Origin: Bacillota bacterium
GTDB lineage: Bacteria > Bacillota > Clostridia > Lachnospirales > Lachnospiraceae
Length of the DNA stretch: 64,000 bases
Assembly: GCA_023407575.1 (NCBI GenBank)
Contig: JAEYLX010000075.1
Coordinates: 434,001-498,000, forward strand
Direction: 5' to 3'
A model generated the notes under the pieces. It was not told the DNA's origin and made no database searches. It saw only the letters and a program-made list of their open reading frames with translations. The translations under genes were made by a program, and so were the position numbers. Below, in pieces: positions 36,901 to 46,475 of the stretch. Position 1 is the stretch's first letter. Each line of letters starts with the position of its first letter.

Positions 36901-39081
36901 TATTAAGAGCTCCAAACCAGCAGGAAGTGTATCTGTGATTATAGCATTGTTCAGTGGCAAGCGGTTACGATTAACCACCAGCCTCCATTGCGTCGTACGA
37001 TCCGTATAGTTATATGCAACAGGTGTCGATTTAGCGAGCATCTGGCTGTTATAGCTTTTTGTCCCGGAGGTGGTTACTTCTGTGTCACCAGTTCGGGTGA
37101 GTTTCACATCATTACCATAGCTTTTTGACCCATTGGAATAGAGCAGTTCAAGACCCGTAGTATCATTTTTATTTCCGGGTGTAGTGTCTATGATCTGAGT
37201 ATAGTATTGAATCATATACGATGATACAATGGAGTTTCCTGGTGTTACGATATCTTCATCATCAAATACGTATTTAAATTTATTTTTAAAACTATCCGTC
37301 GAACTAAACCCTGCATTAGAAGCTGCACTTGTTGTTGTAAAATAATTTGATGAGCCCTTCTTCACTGTAAAAGGATGGGTACCATCAATTAGTAGAACCT
37401 GTCCTACTGGAATACTATCTTCAATTACTGCGTCTTGAATTGTAATCTTACTCTGATTTACCGTAATAGTCCATTGGATAATATCCTTTCCATCTCCATA
37501 ATTTTCGGAACCTCCACTTGCATCTTTACTAAGAAGTCCTCCACTTCCAACAATATCCACACTTGCATTATCTGAGGGTGAGGTTGACGTTCCGCTTGGC
37601 ATTTGATTCCATGACAATGCTGCCAAATTAGTAAAGGTTATCGTTCCGTTATTATTCAGGGAAGTTTGCGGGTTCGTTATCTTGGTATAATATACGATTT
37701 GTGCGTCTTCAGAAAGATCTGGTAAGTTAAATGTAATTGCTTGCCCGCTTAACGAATAAGTGCCAACACTTCCACTTATATTTTCTGACATATTCTGCGC
37801 GGTTCCTGTTCCAACTTTATATTGACTTGGATATGTGGAGTCATTAATTACCTCCTGCCCAGAGGAAAGAGTATCTTTTACGGATACTCCTGTAATTGTA
37901 CCGCCCTCGGGTACTGTTACATTAATTGTCCACTTCATGACATGATCGTCATTATTTTCCTCAGCACCACTTTTATTAATCCAGTCAACTGCTACAGCTG
38001 CACTAACTGGTCCTTTAATGGTATCTTCACCTCGAAGAATAGAAGCACCGTTGGTAAAGTTTGATTTATCAGCTGCTGCACTATTTCCTGTTTCTGCTCC
38101 GAAAGTGTTAGGTGATGTTTTATATGTAATTGTCTGTTCGCCATTTGTGGGGTCTGGAAAGGTATAGGTTATCTTATTCGTTGCAAATTCCAACTCAGTA
38201 TCAGGGATGCTGGTACTTGTACCATCATTCATAAAAGACCCTGTCACATAATCCTGATTAGAGCTATAGCTGTCAACTAATTTATAGCCTGTTAATGTTA
38301 CCCCGGTAGGAGGTGTCACGGTAATTTTCCACGTAATCGTATTATCACTTGGGTTATAACTGCCCTCTTTCGCAAGTCCTATCTCTGGTGGAGGCGGTAG
38401 GGTTCTAATAAAATTAATTGTCTGTGTTCCTAGTTGCATGGAGCTTTCTGGATTTTCTGCACCTTCTACTGCGTCAAAGGTTCCGGTTATATTAACAGCA
38501 CCCCATCTATTTTTATGTGCATTTATACTTGTAGCATTTGTTAGGTTAATTCTAACAGTTTTACCATCACTCTCAATGCCCCAGGTACCTAAAAGCCAGT
38601 TTACTGGATTCTCTGAATCTGTTGTATCAGTCGCATAAATTTCAGACTGTGCACCTACTGGGTTATTAAAAGTAATTCCCTCAGGTAATTCAAAGGTAAA
38701 GTAGCTGCCATCCTGATACTCATACTCAGTAGTGCCTTCATCATCTCCATCTTCCAAATGAAACACATAGGTTATCTTTAATTTAGCCCCTGCTGGTACA
38801 TTTGAATAGGTACTTCCAGTCGGTAAAATCGCACTATTATCCGATTTGGTGACCGTTACCACCGAGGGTCCTCCTGTAAAACGATATTCCCCAGAAGCAT
38901 TATGAACTACAAGATAGTCATCTTGACCCGTTAAATTAATATCAGGATCTGCAAGTGCTACTTGCGGTAATATCATCTGACATAACATGGTAAGTATTAT
39001 TAGCATACTGAAAACTCGCAGCACTGGATGACTTTTTCGCTCTTTGTGTTGTCTTCTTCTGTGATTTCTGTGTCTTTTCAT
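33910..39081 (-). CDS. Giant LPQAG-anchored SpaA/Cna-B repeat adhesin
   Basis: 1723 residues. A long basic signal peptide (about 1-45) ends at ALADP. A first adhesin domain (about 45-225) precedes five related modules whose shared core is a KW/QW strand then a DTL-like turn (near 240, 365, 525, 675 and 825). Seven SpaA/Cna-B modules begin near 970, 1055, 1164, 1269, 1365, 1467 and 1574, each with a Lys near the start and a conserved E in an RET/VEE/KEI strand, the pattern of isopeptide bonds. The sorting signal is LPQAG near 1682, then a membrane segment and RRRKKR. The ATG at 39081 has AAAGG at 8 nt; a second ATG at 39087 is too close. Confidence 0.92.
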   Translation of the reverse strand: MKRHRNHRRRQHKERKSHPVLRVFSMLIILTMLCQMILPQVALADPDINLTGQDDYLVVHNASGEYRFTGGPSVVTVTKSDNSAILPTGSTYSNVPAGAKLKITYVFHLEDGDDEGTTEYEYQDGSYFTFELPEGITFNNPVGAQSEIYATDTTDSENPVNWLLGTWGIESDGKTVRINLTNATSINAHKNRWGAVNITGTFDAVEGAENPESSMQLGTQTINFIRTLPPPPEIGLAKEGSYNPSDNTITWKITVTPPTGVTLTGYKLVDSYSSNQDYVTGSFMNDGTSTSIPDTELEFATNKITYTFPDPTNGEQTITYKTSPNTFGAETGNSAAADKSNFTNGASILRGEDTIKGPVSAAVAVDWINKSGAEENNDDHVMKWTINVTVPEGGTITGVSVKDTLSSGQEVINDSTYPSQYKVGTGTAQNMSENISGSVGTYSLSGQAITFNLPDLSEDAQIVYYTKITNPQTSLNNNGTITFTNLAALSWNQMPSGTSTSPSDNASVDIVGSGGLLSKDASGGSENYGDGKDIIQWTITVNQSKITIQDAVIEDSIPVGQVLLIDGTHPFTVKKGSSNYFTTTSAASNAGFSSTDSFKNKFKYVFDDEDIVTPGNSIVSSYMIQYYTQIIDTTPGNKNDTTGLELLYSNGSKSYGNDVKLTRTGDTEVTTSGTKSYNSQMLAKSTPVAYNYTDRTTQWRLVVNRNRLPLNNAIITDTLPAGLELLIGTGYPFVVTNNTTSTTLATTPTSGVTGSTSFTVNLPVSTLDQYTITFYTKLTDAALVSQGQTNKTYTNTARLDADEVSNLTATANITVGNPVVTKAYTYTAGSDIIKWSAAINAGQVELKDAVISDQLNADLILDPTSVKLYKVTVSSSGVVAAASAGTEVDPEDYTVTLPTTLNNNTFKVNLPDGDQAYRLEFDTFIVADNLNVVNHISLTGETGSPTGNANAAQITINNLWASGGSGSNTLTVHKVDEKGNPMEGATYRLLNVNKLPIKKGGAFQEATTDVNGNALFKNLASWVFYVVEVSPPEGYLINPNYVGGERLSTNLTVNTSDEPALGTLSFTKEAADGTLLSGGKFTLTGTDYLNNAVNQTAASVNGVVTFTNLPLGEYTVEETIAPEGYVETSEVITAEVVYNADMTDVDVVITSVSNKLVNQPLPVATITLNKVNNKAEPLEGAEFTLYDNHGAAVGTATSQVNGEVVFSDIPAGTFTIRETKAPNGFYNSGSAITAVITYNADRTDTIVTVTPGTTVQNNPVIIPPLATPTATIELIKTNGTNSLAGATFELYDDKDSFVQRAVSSSDGLVKFTGVEVGNYTIRETIAPKNYVRSDEVITAVVTYNAMNNSAIAKVTPEGPIINVLDETLSGTIELLKTNKSGQPLSGAAFELYNSKGIAISIATSGTNGKVIFKGVPLGNYTIREISAPSKYMKSDAVITAVVSYNEQDGNILVTLSPDEPVVNVLDPTLSGTIELLKINETGEPLSGAVFELYDENGNAIKEATSDSKGKVSFLEVPLGSYTLKEISAPKGYEGSDVIASAKVTLSTAGTIVKANPYKIINTLIDINVSKGAIITIHKVDSVTKEPLAGAEFTLTSIEGLIKLTAISDKDGIVEFSDLPPGNYTITETKAPKGYNKNRTPITLVAENDSLYSYVVENSVGDYSSPTGNSSQQGSDDGISTGSILPQAGGFMDAAVLITLGVILILTGVVILEVRRRKKRNSWE

Positions 39082-39296
39082 AAGCATTACCTTTCAATAT
39101 TAAAATTTATTATATTTGCTACTTGACGTAAATTTAATAATATAAACGTCTTTTATAGTCCAATATACTCACTAAACTGGTACAAGTTTAACATAGTGGT
39201 CGTTATGTTTCAAGAAATATAGTTCAAATTATTCCACTATTATACACTATATCAATAACAATTACCATTATTATTATTATTTTATATTAAAAAATT
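39082..39296. other. Upstream region of the adhesin
   Basis: Contains GACGT and ACGTC arms about 16 bp apart at 39125-39150, which may be an operator. No gene seen. Confidence 0.35.
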
Positions 39297-39321
39297 AACC
39301 CTTTGCTGTATGCAAAGGGTT
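39297..39321 (-). terminator. Terminator after the GH3 gene
   Basis: AACCCTTTGC with GCAAAGGGTT around a 5-nt loop, then AATTTTTT on the minus strand. Confidence 0.85.
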
Positions 39322-39443
39322 ATACAATTAAGAAATATTATCTTTATAGAGAATTAACTCTTACAATTTAGGTAGTTCCTTATCATTCCATATAATTATT
39401 TTTGAGTTTGTCGTCCAGCTCTGTAGTGCCTCCACATTAATCT

Positions 39444-41888
39444 CTAACGCAATAGCTTGCGAATCCCTTTTAAGTAATGCCCGTTTAACATCTCCAATAT
39501 ACCTTCCATTACATTTTCGGGCAGTCCACCTTCTCCGTTGGCAACCATTGCAAAAAAAGGCATTTCCTTAATTGTAGCAGATATCATGCCCTCCTGCTCT
39601 TTTTCCACTTTTGCCACTTTTCTAGCCATTCTATCTGCAAACATAAGTATAATCTTACCTATCAGCGTGTGATTAACATCTTCTAAAGTGTTCTCTGGTC
39701 CATAGGGTCTCTTTGCCCTTTGGATATCCTCTGGAAGTGTGCTTCCATATAGTTCCTCAAACTCTTTTTTATCAACTTTAAATATCTTATTTGATAATTG
39801 GTAGTAGGTAGGCGCACTCCTGTTATAATTCGGTTGGGGTTTCTTAGGGCTAGTGATATGAATACTATCTATTAATGTGCAAGCATTCAGTGATGTTCCA
39901 ACCATAATAGGATAGTCCCCACTTTCACAATACCAATCCTTTGTAAGTGTATTATAGTAACCAAAGGTAGTGGAATCCAGGGTTAAGGTAATTTCTTTTG
40001 TTTCACCAGGCACTAACTCAATTTTAATGAATTCCCGTAATTCCTTTTTTGGCAAGAGAATAATTTCACTTTCATGTGCTACAAAGATGAATGCAGTCTC
40101 CTTTGCCGTTCTATTACTGTTATTAGTGATATGAAATGAAATAGAAAATGACTCTCCAAAACTACATGTCTTTTTTTCTAATTTCAAATGAGAATAAGTA
40201 AAATCTGCATACGAGAGACCATGTCCAAATGGGAATAAGACCGGTTTCTGCGCTTTTTCATAATACCGATAGCCCACAAAAATACTTTCGCGGTATTCTG
40301 TGGTGAGTCTTCCACCTGGATAATAGTTATAACAAGGCGTATCCTCCAACTTTCTTGGCCAAGTCTCCGCTAACTTACCACAGGGCACTTTAGAACCAAG
40401 TAACAAATTAACAATTGCTCTACCAACTCCTTCGCCTCCAAGATAGGCTAAAAGTATAGATTTCACTTTATCAATCCAGGGAATTACAACAGGTGCTCCA
40501 CCAATTAAAATAACAACAATATTAGAATTATACTCACTTACTGCTTCAATTAATTTATTCTGTGTCTCTGGAAGTTCTAAATCAGTACGATCAAATCCTT
40601 CTGATTCATCCCCTTCGGGCAAACCTGCAAAAAGGTATACAATATCCTTATCCTTTGCTACCGCACAAGCTTCTCTGATTAATCTTGCTTCGTCTGTTTT
40701 ATCTCCCTTGGAATCTAAAGAATATCCTTTTGCATAGGTAATATCACCCCCAAGTTCCACTAAAACATCCCATGGGTTTTCTACTTTAATTGGATTGATC
40801 TTGGAACTGCCTGCCCCTTGATATCTAGGTGTCCTTGCAAATTCTCCAATGACTGCTGCCTTTTGCTGCAGGTTTCCAGGCAGGAGCATTCCATTATTTT
40901 TTAGTAATACCGCTGATTCCTCCAGAGCTTTTACAGCCAGCTGGTGATGCTTCTCTTTGTCGTATTGGTATCCGTGTCTTTTATTTCTCATTCCCTTTAA
41001 TATAAGTTCACATGCATTTGTAGCAGCTATATCCAAAGCTTCTTCTGATAAGCTCTTATTCTTAACCGCTGCCACAAGCTTTTTATCATTAAAGCCATTG
41101 TTACCAGGCATTTCAATATCAAGCCCTGCTGCTATTCCAGAAGCTCTATCATGTACCGCACCCCAGTCAGATATAACCGCATTATCAAATCCCCACTCAC
41201 TCCTAAGGATATCTGTAAGCAAATATGTATTTTCACTGGTATATTCACCGTTCAGTCGATTATAAGAGCACATAACCGTATCAGGATTACCTTTTTTCAC
41301 AGCAATTTCAAATGCCTTTAAATAGGTCTCTCGTAATGCTCTTTCATCAACAACTGCATTAATTGTCATTCTGCGTTTTTCCTGATTATTCACAGCAAAA
41401 TGCTTTAAGGAGGTGCTGATTCCAGTGCTTTGTATCCCATTTATCATACTGGCTGCCATTTCACCTGAAAGCAACGGGTCTTCACTAAAGTATTCAAAGT
41501 TACGTCCACAGAGTGGACTTCTTTTCTGGTTCGCTCCCGGTCCCAAAATAACTGAAACCTGTTCCTGCAAACAAGCCTCTCCCATTGCTGCACCAACCTC
41601 ATATAATAATTCACGATCAAAGCTGCAGGCAATTGCACTTGCAGTAGGATAACAGGTTGCAGGTATACTTGCCCCTATCCCAAGGTTATCTGTTGCATTC
41701 AGCTGTTTTCTTAGCCCATGAGGTCCATCTGACATCATAATAGATTCAATTCCAAGTCTATCAATTGCTTTTGTATTCCAGCAGTCTTTTCCAGAACATA
41801 AACTGGCTTTTTCTTCCAGTGTCATTTTTGCAACTAAGTTCTTTGCCTCTTCCTTAAAGGAACCTTTGTTATTCATCTCTGCTTTCAT
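39444..41888 (-). CDS. Glycoside hydrolase family 3 beta-glucosidase
   Basis: 814 residues from the ATG at 41888, with GGTGGAG upstream. N-terminal GH3 barrel with the nucleophile Asp in AVISDWGAVHD (about 234-244); K-H in LKHFAVNNQE near 157; the second domain spans about 330-560, and an FnIII-like domain follows. The final 130 residues are an extra alpha-helical tail seen in some clostridial GH3 enzymes. No signal peptide, so it acts in the cytoplasm on glucosides imported by the symporter whose gene ends 13 bp upstream. Exact substrate not determined. Confidence 0.93.
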   Translation of the reverse strand: MKAEMNNKGSFKEEAKNLVAKMTLEEKASLCSGKDCWNTKAIDRLGIESIMMSDGPHGLRKQLNATDNLGIGASIPATCYPTASAIACSFDRELLYEVGAAMGEACLQEQVSVILGPGANQKRSPLCGRNFEYFSEDPLLSGEMAASMINGIQSTGISTSLKHFAVNNQEKRRMTINAVVDERALRETYLKAFEIAVKKGNPDTVMCSYNRLNGEYTSENTYLLTDILRSEWGFDNAVISDWGAVHDRASGIAAGLDIEMPGNNGFNDKKLVAAVKNKSLSEEALDIAATNACELILKGMRNKRHGYQYDKEKHHQLAVKALEESAVLLKNNGMLLPGNLQQKAAVIGEFARTPRYQGAGSSKINPIKVENPWDVLVELGGDITYAKGYSLDSKGDKTDEARLIREACAVAKDKDIVYLFAGLPEGDESEGFDRTDLELPETQNKLIEAVSEYNSNIVVILIGGAPVVIPWIDKVKSILLAYLGGEGVGRAIVNLLLGSKVPCGKLAETWPRKLEDTPCYNYYPGGRLTTEYRESIFVGYRYYEKAQKPVLFPFGHGLSYADFTYSHLKLEKKTCSFGESFSISFHITNNSNRTAKETAFIFVAHESEIILLPKKELREFIKIELVPGETKEITLTLDSTTFGYYNTLTKDWYCESGDYPIMVGTSLNACTLIDSIHITSPKKPQPNYNRSAPTYYQLSNKIFKVDKKEFEELYGSTLPEDIQRAKRPYGPENTLEDVNHTLIGKIILMFADRMARKVAKVEKEQEGMISATIKEMPFFAMVANGEGGLPENVMEGILEMLNGHYLKGIRKLLR

Positions 41889-41901
41889 CGTCAACTCCAC
41901 C

Positions 41902-43275
41902 TTATTTTGCATTCGTTTTAGTTATCGAATTCTTTATATTCTCAAAGTTCTCTTTTTCGAGGGAAAGCTTACGAATAAAGATAACAGACAAAACCAGACA
42001 TAGTGCCGGCATTCCACTCATCAGCAACCGAATTCCGAATATAGTCTCTTCCGTCTGAACTGCAACCGTATTTCCGACACTTTCCACATACCCGAACCAG
42101 CCCATTGCAGCAGTTACAATTGCAACAATAATCGCTGAACTTATCTTATATAAAAGCATAGTAGAACCATAGATAATGCCTTCTCTTCTTATCCCATTTT
42201 TTAATTCATCTACCTCAACAACATCAGGAAGGATGGAAAATACCAGTACCTGTGATGCCGATATTCCTACACCAATGAGGATAGTAATAACTGCTGTGAA
42301 TACAATACTTTCAGCTGGGATAAACATACATGAGAATAAGGGAAGCAGAAAATAGATTGCAGATATCATATAGGTCTTTTGTTTTCCTATTTTATTACTG
42401 ATACCAACCCATAAAGGTGTTACAATTACTGCTGCCACAAGTGGTATTGCCATAAAAATGTAACTCAAATCATCAGAAATCTTTAATACATATTTCATAA
42501 AATAGATATAGAGTGCCATGATAATATCAAAGGATACCATATTGAAGATGAAGACTCCCAGCACTACCTTGAACTCTCTTAATTTTAGGAGCGACTTTAG
42601 ATTTTTAATAAGGTTATCCTGTTTCTTAATTTTCTGTGGTTCCACACGCTCCTTCGTCCCACCAAAAGCGAACAAAATACATATAATCAGAATAAGCGCT
42701 AGTACCTTACCCATAACCGGAAAGCTTTCTATGTACATGTTTTTTCCCGGATAGATAGAATCTACAATAAGTGTAACACCCATTGCTGACAAAAGCGATC
42801 CAACAAAAGAAAAAGCCATTTTGTAACCAGAAATGCTGGTACGCTCGTCATAATCCTGCGACATTTCCGGTAAAAGTGCGTTATATGGAATTGATACTAA
42901 CGAATAAAGAGTATTAAATAAAATACCAATCAAAGTGTAATAAATAATTAAATGGGTTGTGTCTTCAAAAGGTACGATCCAAAGGAGTGCAAATCCAATT
43001 CCAAGTGGGACTGCACCAAAAAGTAAAAATGGACGTCTTCTTCCAAAACGAGTTCTGGTTCGATCGGACCAAACTCCCATGAACAGATCACAAACTGCAT
43101 TCCATATACGAACCACCATAAAGATATATCCTGCCCATAACGGTGATATTCCTGCAACGTCTGTCAGAAAAAATACAAAATAGAAGCCGATTGCACCATA
43201 TGCCACATTGTTTCCCATGTCTCCTAATCCATAGAAGATCTTTTCTCTCTTTTTTATTGCACCTTTATTGCCCAT
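41902..43275 (-). CDS. GPH-family sugar:cation symporter (MFS)
   Basis: 457 residues with 12 membrane segments. The start (KIFYGLGDMGNNVAYGAIGFY) and DRTRTRFGRRRPFLLFGA between segments 2 and 3 are GPH landmarks (MelB/XylP relatives). It imports glycosides coupled to a cation. The ATG at 43275 has AGGAGAGG at 5 nt. It precedes the GH3 gene by 13 bp and is divergent from the AraC regulator, forming a glycoside uptake and cleavage operon. Confidence 0.93.
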   Translation of the reverse strand: MGNKGAIKKREKIFYGLGDMGNNVAYGAIGFYFVFFLTDVAGISPLWAGYIFMVVRIWNAVCDLFMGVWSDRTRTRFGRRRPFLLFGAVPLGIGFALLWIVPFEDTTHLIIYYTLIGILFNTLYSLVSIPYNALLPEMSQDYDERTSISGYKMAFSFVGSLLSAMGVTLIVDSIYPGKNMYIESFPVMGKVLALILIICILFAFGGTKERVEPQKIKKQDNLIKNLKSLLKLREFKVVLGVFIFNMVSFDIIMALYIYFMKYVLKISDDLSYIFMAIPLVAAVIVTPLWVGISNKIGKQKTYMISAIYFLLPLFSCMFIPAESIVFTAVITILIGVGISASQVLVFSILPDVVEVDELKNGIRREGIIYGSTMLLYKISSAIIVAIVTAAMGWFGYVESVGNTVAVQTEETIFGIRLLMSGMPALCLVLSVIFIRKLSLEKENFENIKNSITKTNAK

Positions 43276-43557
43276 AAGCACCTCTCCTGTATTTTATTTT
43301 ATTACCCCTATAACACTCATAGTTTTTTGCAGAAAAACCTACTGTGTTGAAATATTGTAGGATAATTTTAACATCAGATAGTTATTATTAATATTATTAT
43401 TTCGTTTTTTATATCATAATTTCTTGACATCGTACCTTATAATTTATATATTAAAATTGAAAAACACAAAAACGTTATAATCGTGAGTCATTCAGCAACC
43501 AACTAACACCTTTCTTGATGTACAATTACAATATAAATTACGAAAAGAGGCAGTTCT
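43276..43557. other. Divergent promoter region of symporter and AraC genes
   Basis: About 280 bp, very AT-rich. It should carry both promoters and the AraC operators. I cannot point to operator half-sites with confidence. Confidence 0.45.
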
Positions 43558-44781
43558 ATGTGCTTAGCAGCATCCGAGAAATTAATGATCGAAGAATTAT
43601 ATGAATACAATAGAATTCCACTTTGCCTGCTTAATAAAAACTTAGAAATTATTACTTCCTTTTTTTCTACTAACTCTTCTGAGCTAATAGAAACCTTTCC
43701 TTCTATTATGAAAAAGCTTTTTGCCAAAGTCACAAAGCCTGACTTTGAGGTACTATGCTTTGAACATGAGTTGTATTATATTTTTTCCTTTGAGCGAAAT
43801 GGAGAAACTTTTTATCTTGTCGGTGGTCCGATGCTTTTGTCTAGCTTCTTTCATATTATTGAAATGCGCTCTCTTTCCTTTGCAACTGATATGAATACAA
43901 AGGTACTAAAAAAATTAGTTGAGAATTTACCGATTGTTTCCCTTACATCCTTTAGTTCGTGTTTACGGATTATGATGCTGCTTTTGAAAAATGAAGCACC
44001 TAGTAGTGAGGAGATTATTAACCACAACTCCTCTCCTCTGACTAAAACATTATCACAAAAATATATTTATGAACTTTTTGAAAACAAAGAAGATTCTAGA
44101 ATTCATACTTCCTACAGTCAGGAGCTTACCGTACTAAATTGTGTGAAAGATGGTGATGTAACAAGACTGGTATCTACTTATAAAACACTTCCTCAAACGA
44201 AATACGGTAATATGTCTAAAAATCCGTTTAAACAGCTCTTTTATGGTTGTATCGCAAACACTACTCTGGTAACCCGCTTTGCCATAGAAGGAGGTCTGGA
44301 GGAAGAGTCTGCCTTCACACTTAGTGACATTTACATTAAGCAAATGGAAAATTGTACGACTTTATATGAGCTAAGCCTACTAAACGAAAAAATGGCTCTT
44401 GATTTCACGGAACGTGTATCAAAAGCCAAATCGATGAAACTATCAACCTATTCAAAATCAATTTCTAACTGTATGAACTATATTGCGAAAAACATTCCTA
44501 ATAAATTAACATTAGCTGCACTGGCAAAGGAAGTGAATTTAACTCCAAAATATCTATCCTTTCTCTTCCATAAAGAAACCGGGCAGACGCTTATGTCTTA
44601 CATTGAAGACAAGAAAGTGAATGAAGCAAAAATCTTATTATCCTGTTCCCAATACTCCGCATGTCAAATCAGTGATTTGTTATCCTTCTATTCACAAAGC
44701 TACTTTATCACTGTCTTTAAGAAACATGCGGGAATGACACCAAAGGCATATCGTGATCAATATTACTCTTCAACAGATTGA
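43558..44781 (+). CDS. AraC-family transcriptional regulator
   Basis: 407 residues. The N-terminal 290 residues form a helical sensing part with a PocR-like look but no sure match. The C-terminal AraC domain (about 300-400) has two helix-turn-helices, LAALAKEVNLTPKYLSFLFHKETG and ISDLLSFYSQSYFITVFKKHAGMTPKAYR. The divergent symporter/GH3 operon is the likely target, induced by the imported sugar. Its 3' end overlaps the convergent HAAS-type gene by 19 bp. Confidence 0.9.
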   Translation: MCLAASEKLMIEELYEYNRIPLCLLNKNLEIITSFFSTNSSELIETFPSIMKKLFAKVTKPDFEVLCFEHELYYIFSFERNGETFYLVGGPMLLSSFFHIIEMRSLSFATDMNTKVLKKLVENLPIVSLTSFSSCLRIMMLLLKNEAPSSEEIINHNSSPLTKTLSQKYIYELFENKEDSRIHTSYSQELTVLNCVKDGDVTRLVSTYKTLPQTKYGNMSKNPFKQLFYGCIANTTLVTRFAIEGGLEEESAFTLSDIYIKQMENCTTLYELSLLNEKMALDFTERVSKAKSMKLSTYSKSISNCMNYIAKNIPNKLTLAALAKEVNLTPKYLSFLFHKETGQTLMSYIEDKKVNEAKILLSCSQYSACQISDLLSFYSQSYFITVFKKHAGMTPKAYRDQYYSSTD

Positions 44782-45773
44782 CTCAGGCTCTTTCTAATAC
44801 CTGAAAAGCTATCCCAAATACTGATTACTACAAAGACTGCGATAAATACCCATCTGCTTTGATTTCCCCAAGTCGCAATCGTAGTCGATGCTGCATTTGC
44901 CTGCTCCAATATTTTATGAAAGAACTCCCTGTTAATTAAAACTTGATCATTCATCATAACAATAACTACAATGCAGGCAGCTGCATTATAAATTAAATTC
45001 ACTACAGCAAGTGGCAAGTTCCAGCTCCTGGTTATATATTTCCAAATGGATATTAAAAGTTGAACAATTACCAGTATAAAAAGGATAGTCAAGTACGCCT
45101 TTAATCTATCAATATCGAATAGTGGTATTCTACTATAGGTTCCATTATCTTCTGTAAAATACCCTGCTATAAGTTGTGGCTTTACAAATATAAAAGAAGC
45201 AAAAAACACCGTGAAACATATGGAAACTATTGTTTCACCACGAGATATCTTCTTTTTATTACTAATAGTAACTGCTGGCAAATCCTTGGGTGACCATTCC
45301 TTTTTACTAAATGGAGCCATTCCTGTATCAACACCACTTCTTTCCAGAATAACAAAAACCAATGTTACCCACAAAGCGCTTTGCAGCGCACCTTCAAAAG
45401 CTGCAGAGATTAAATCACCAAATAGAACCGATAGATTACTATATTGAAATCCCTCCACCGGTGGCTCTATCGCCCAACCCAGGATAGCAAGACAAACAAA
45501 TACGGTAATACAGATGCCAACTACTAGTTTAAGTACTGATAAATATTGTTCATACATCAAAGGTCCAATTAAATATCTCTTATTCGGATTGTATTCATTG
45601 GCAAGTTTTCTTGGGTTACCTAGTTTCTCCAGTACCTGATAAACCTCCTCCTCTGAATAATCCTCTGGAAGCATATCTTCTATATTAGCACGAAGCTCCT
45701 TGCTTATCTCATCTCTTAAATCTTTTTGAAAATGCTGTGTTACAGCATAAACATATCGATCAATTAGTTTCAT
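44763..45773 (-). CDS. HAAS-domain membrane protein
   Basis: 336 residues. Residues 1-70 form a cytoplasmic HAAS-type helical domain (DEISKELRANIEDML, then LEKLGNPRKLANEY), followed by six or so membrane segments (about 81-330). Such proteins occur with PadR regulators; the two work as a regulatory pair, probably with the membrane part as sensor or target. The PadR gene overlaps its start by 14 bp. Function not established. Confidence 0.82.
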   Translation of the reverse strand: MKLIDRYVYAVTQHFQKDLRDEISKELRANIEDMLPEDYSEEEVYQVLEKLGNPRKLANEYNPNKRYLIGPLMYEQYLSVLKLVVGICITVFVCLAILGWAIEPPVEGFQYSNLSVLFGDLISAAFEGALQSALWVTLVFVILERSGVDTGMAPFSKKEWSPKDLPAVTISNKKKISRGETIVSICFTVFFASFIFVKPQLIAGYFTEDNGTYSRIPLFDIDRLKAYLTILFILVIVQLLISIWKYITRSWNLPLAVVNLIYNAAACIVVIVMMNDQVLINREFFHKILEQANAASTTIATWGNQSRWVFIAVFVVISIWDSFSGIRKSLSQSVEE

Positions 45774-46113
45774 TTTCTTCCTCCTTTAATAATGTATCTA
45801 CTAAGTTAGACATTGCTCTCCATTCTTTTTTAAGCTGTGAATATACTTCTTTCCCTTCCTCACTAAGCTTATAAAATTTACGTGGCCTGCTCTCACTGGT
45901 ATCCCATTCACTGATTAACAAGTTCTGCTTTTCTAATCTGCGCAATAAAGGATAAAGCGTACTTGCATCAATAGGGGCATTCTTATTTTCGAGCTTCTGT
46001 ACAAGTGAATATCCATACTCATAGGTACTTAACTGACTCATTACAGATAAAACCAATGTGCCTCTTTTTAATTCAACGATTAGTGAACTTATAAGTTCAT
46101 TATTTGAATCCAT
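45760..46113 (-). CDS. PadR-family transcriptional regulator
   Basis: 117 residues from the ATG at 46113, which has GAGGTGAT at 5 nt. Residues 1-80 are the PadR winged helix (LKRGTLVLSVMSQLSTYEYGYSL, then STLYPLLRRLEKQNLL), with a C-terminal helix for dimerisation. It is a short PadR. Overlapping palindromes 20-40 nt upstream are candidate autoregulatory sites. It shares a transcript with the HAAS gene. Confidence 0.94.
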   Translation of the reverse strand: MDSNNELISSLIVELKRGTLVLSVMSQLSTYEYGYSLVQKLENKNAPIDASTLYPLLRRLEKQNLLISEWDTSESRPRKFYKLSEEGKEVYSQLKKEWRAMSNLVDTLLKEEENETN

Positions 46114-46132
46114 ATTAATCACCTCATAATCA

Positions 46133-46153
46133 GTATACTGTATGTCATACATT
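46133..46153. promoter_or_regulatory. Overlapping palindromes, candidate PadR operator
   Basis: CAGTATACTG (46133-46142) and TGTATGTCATACA (46141-46153) are adjoining inverted repeats just upstream of the padR-like start. Their place fits autorepression. Confidence 0.55.
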
Positions 46154-46475
46154 ATTGTCAATATGTTAATATTATAATTTTTAAATTAATATCAATTTAC
46201 TATTAATTATCAAATACAACTATAGAATGCTACTTCATAGAAATCAATATGTGTTAAACAACTGTTAAAAAAATAAGCTGATATATAATCAGCTTGAATT
46301 TATAAATCTATATTATTAGGTTCATACTTCTGCTATACTGCTAGTAACCAGCGATTCCTTTTCCCTTTCTGGGCATAACAATTCCTGGTAGATATCTTAC
46401 CAATGCTTGAAGCCATACTACATTTACGTTATCCTATATATTACATGGAATTATGAAAAATTCGGAGGTATTCCT
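46154..46475. other. Intergenic region with a possible coding scrap
   Basis: Includes a small hairpin at 46273-46293 (AAGCTGAT/ATCAGCTT). The minus strand at 46341-46433 has about 30 open codons, ending LPGIVMPRKGKGIAGY, which look like an orphan C-terminus. No other gene seen. Confidence 0.4.
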
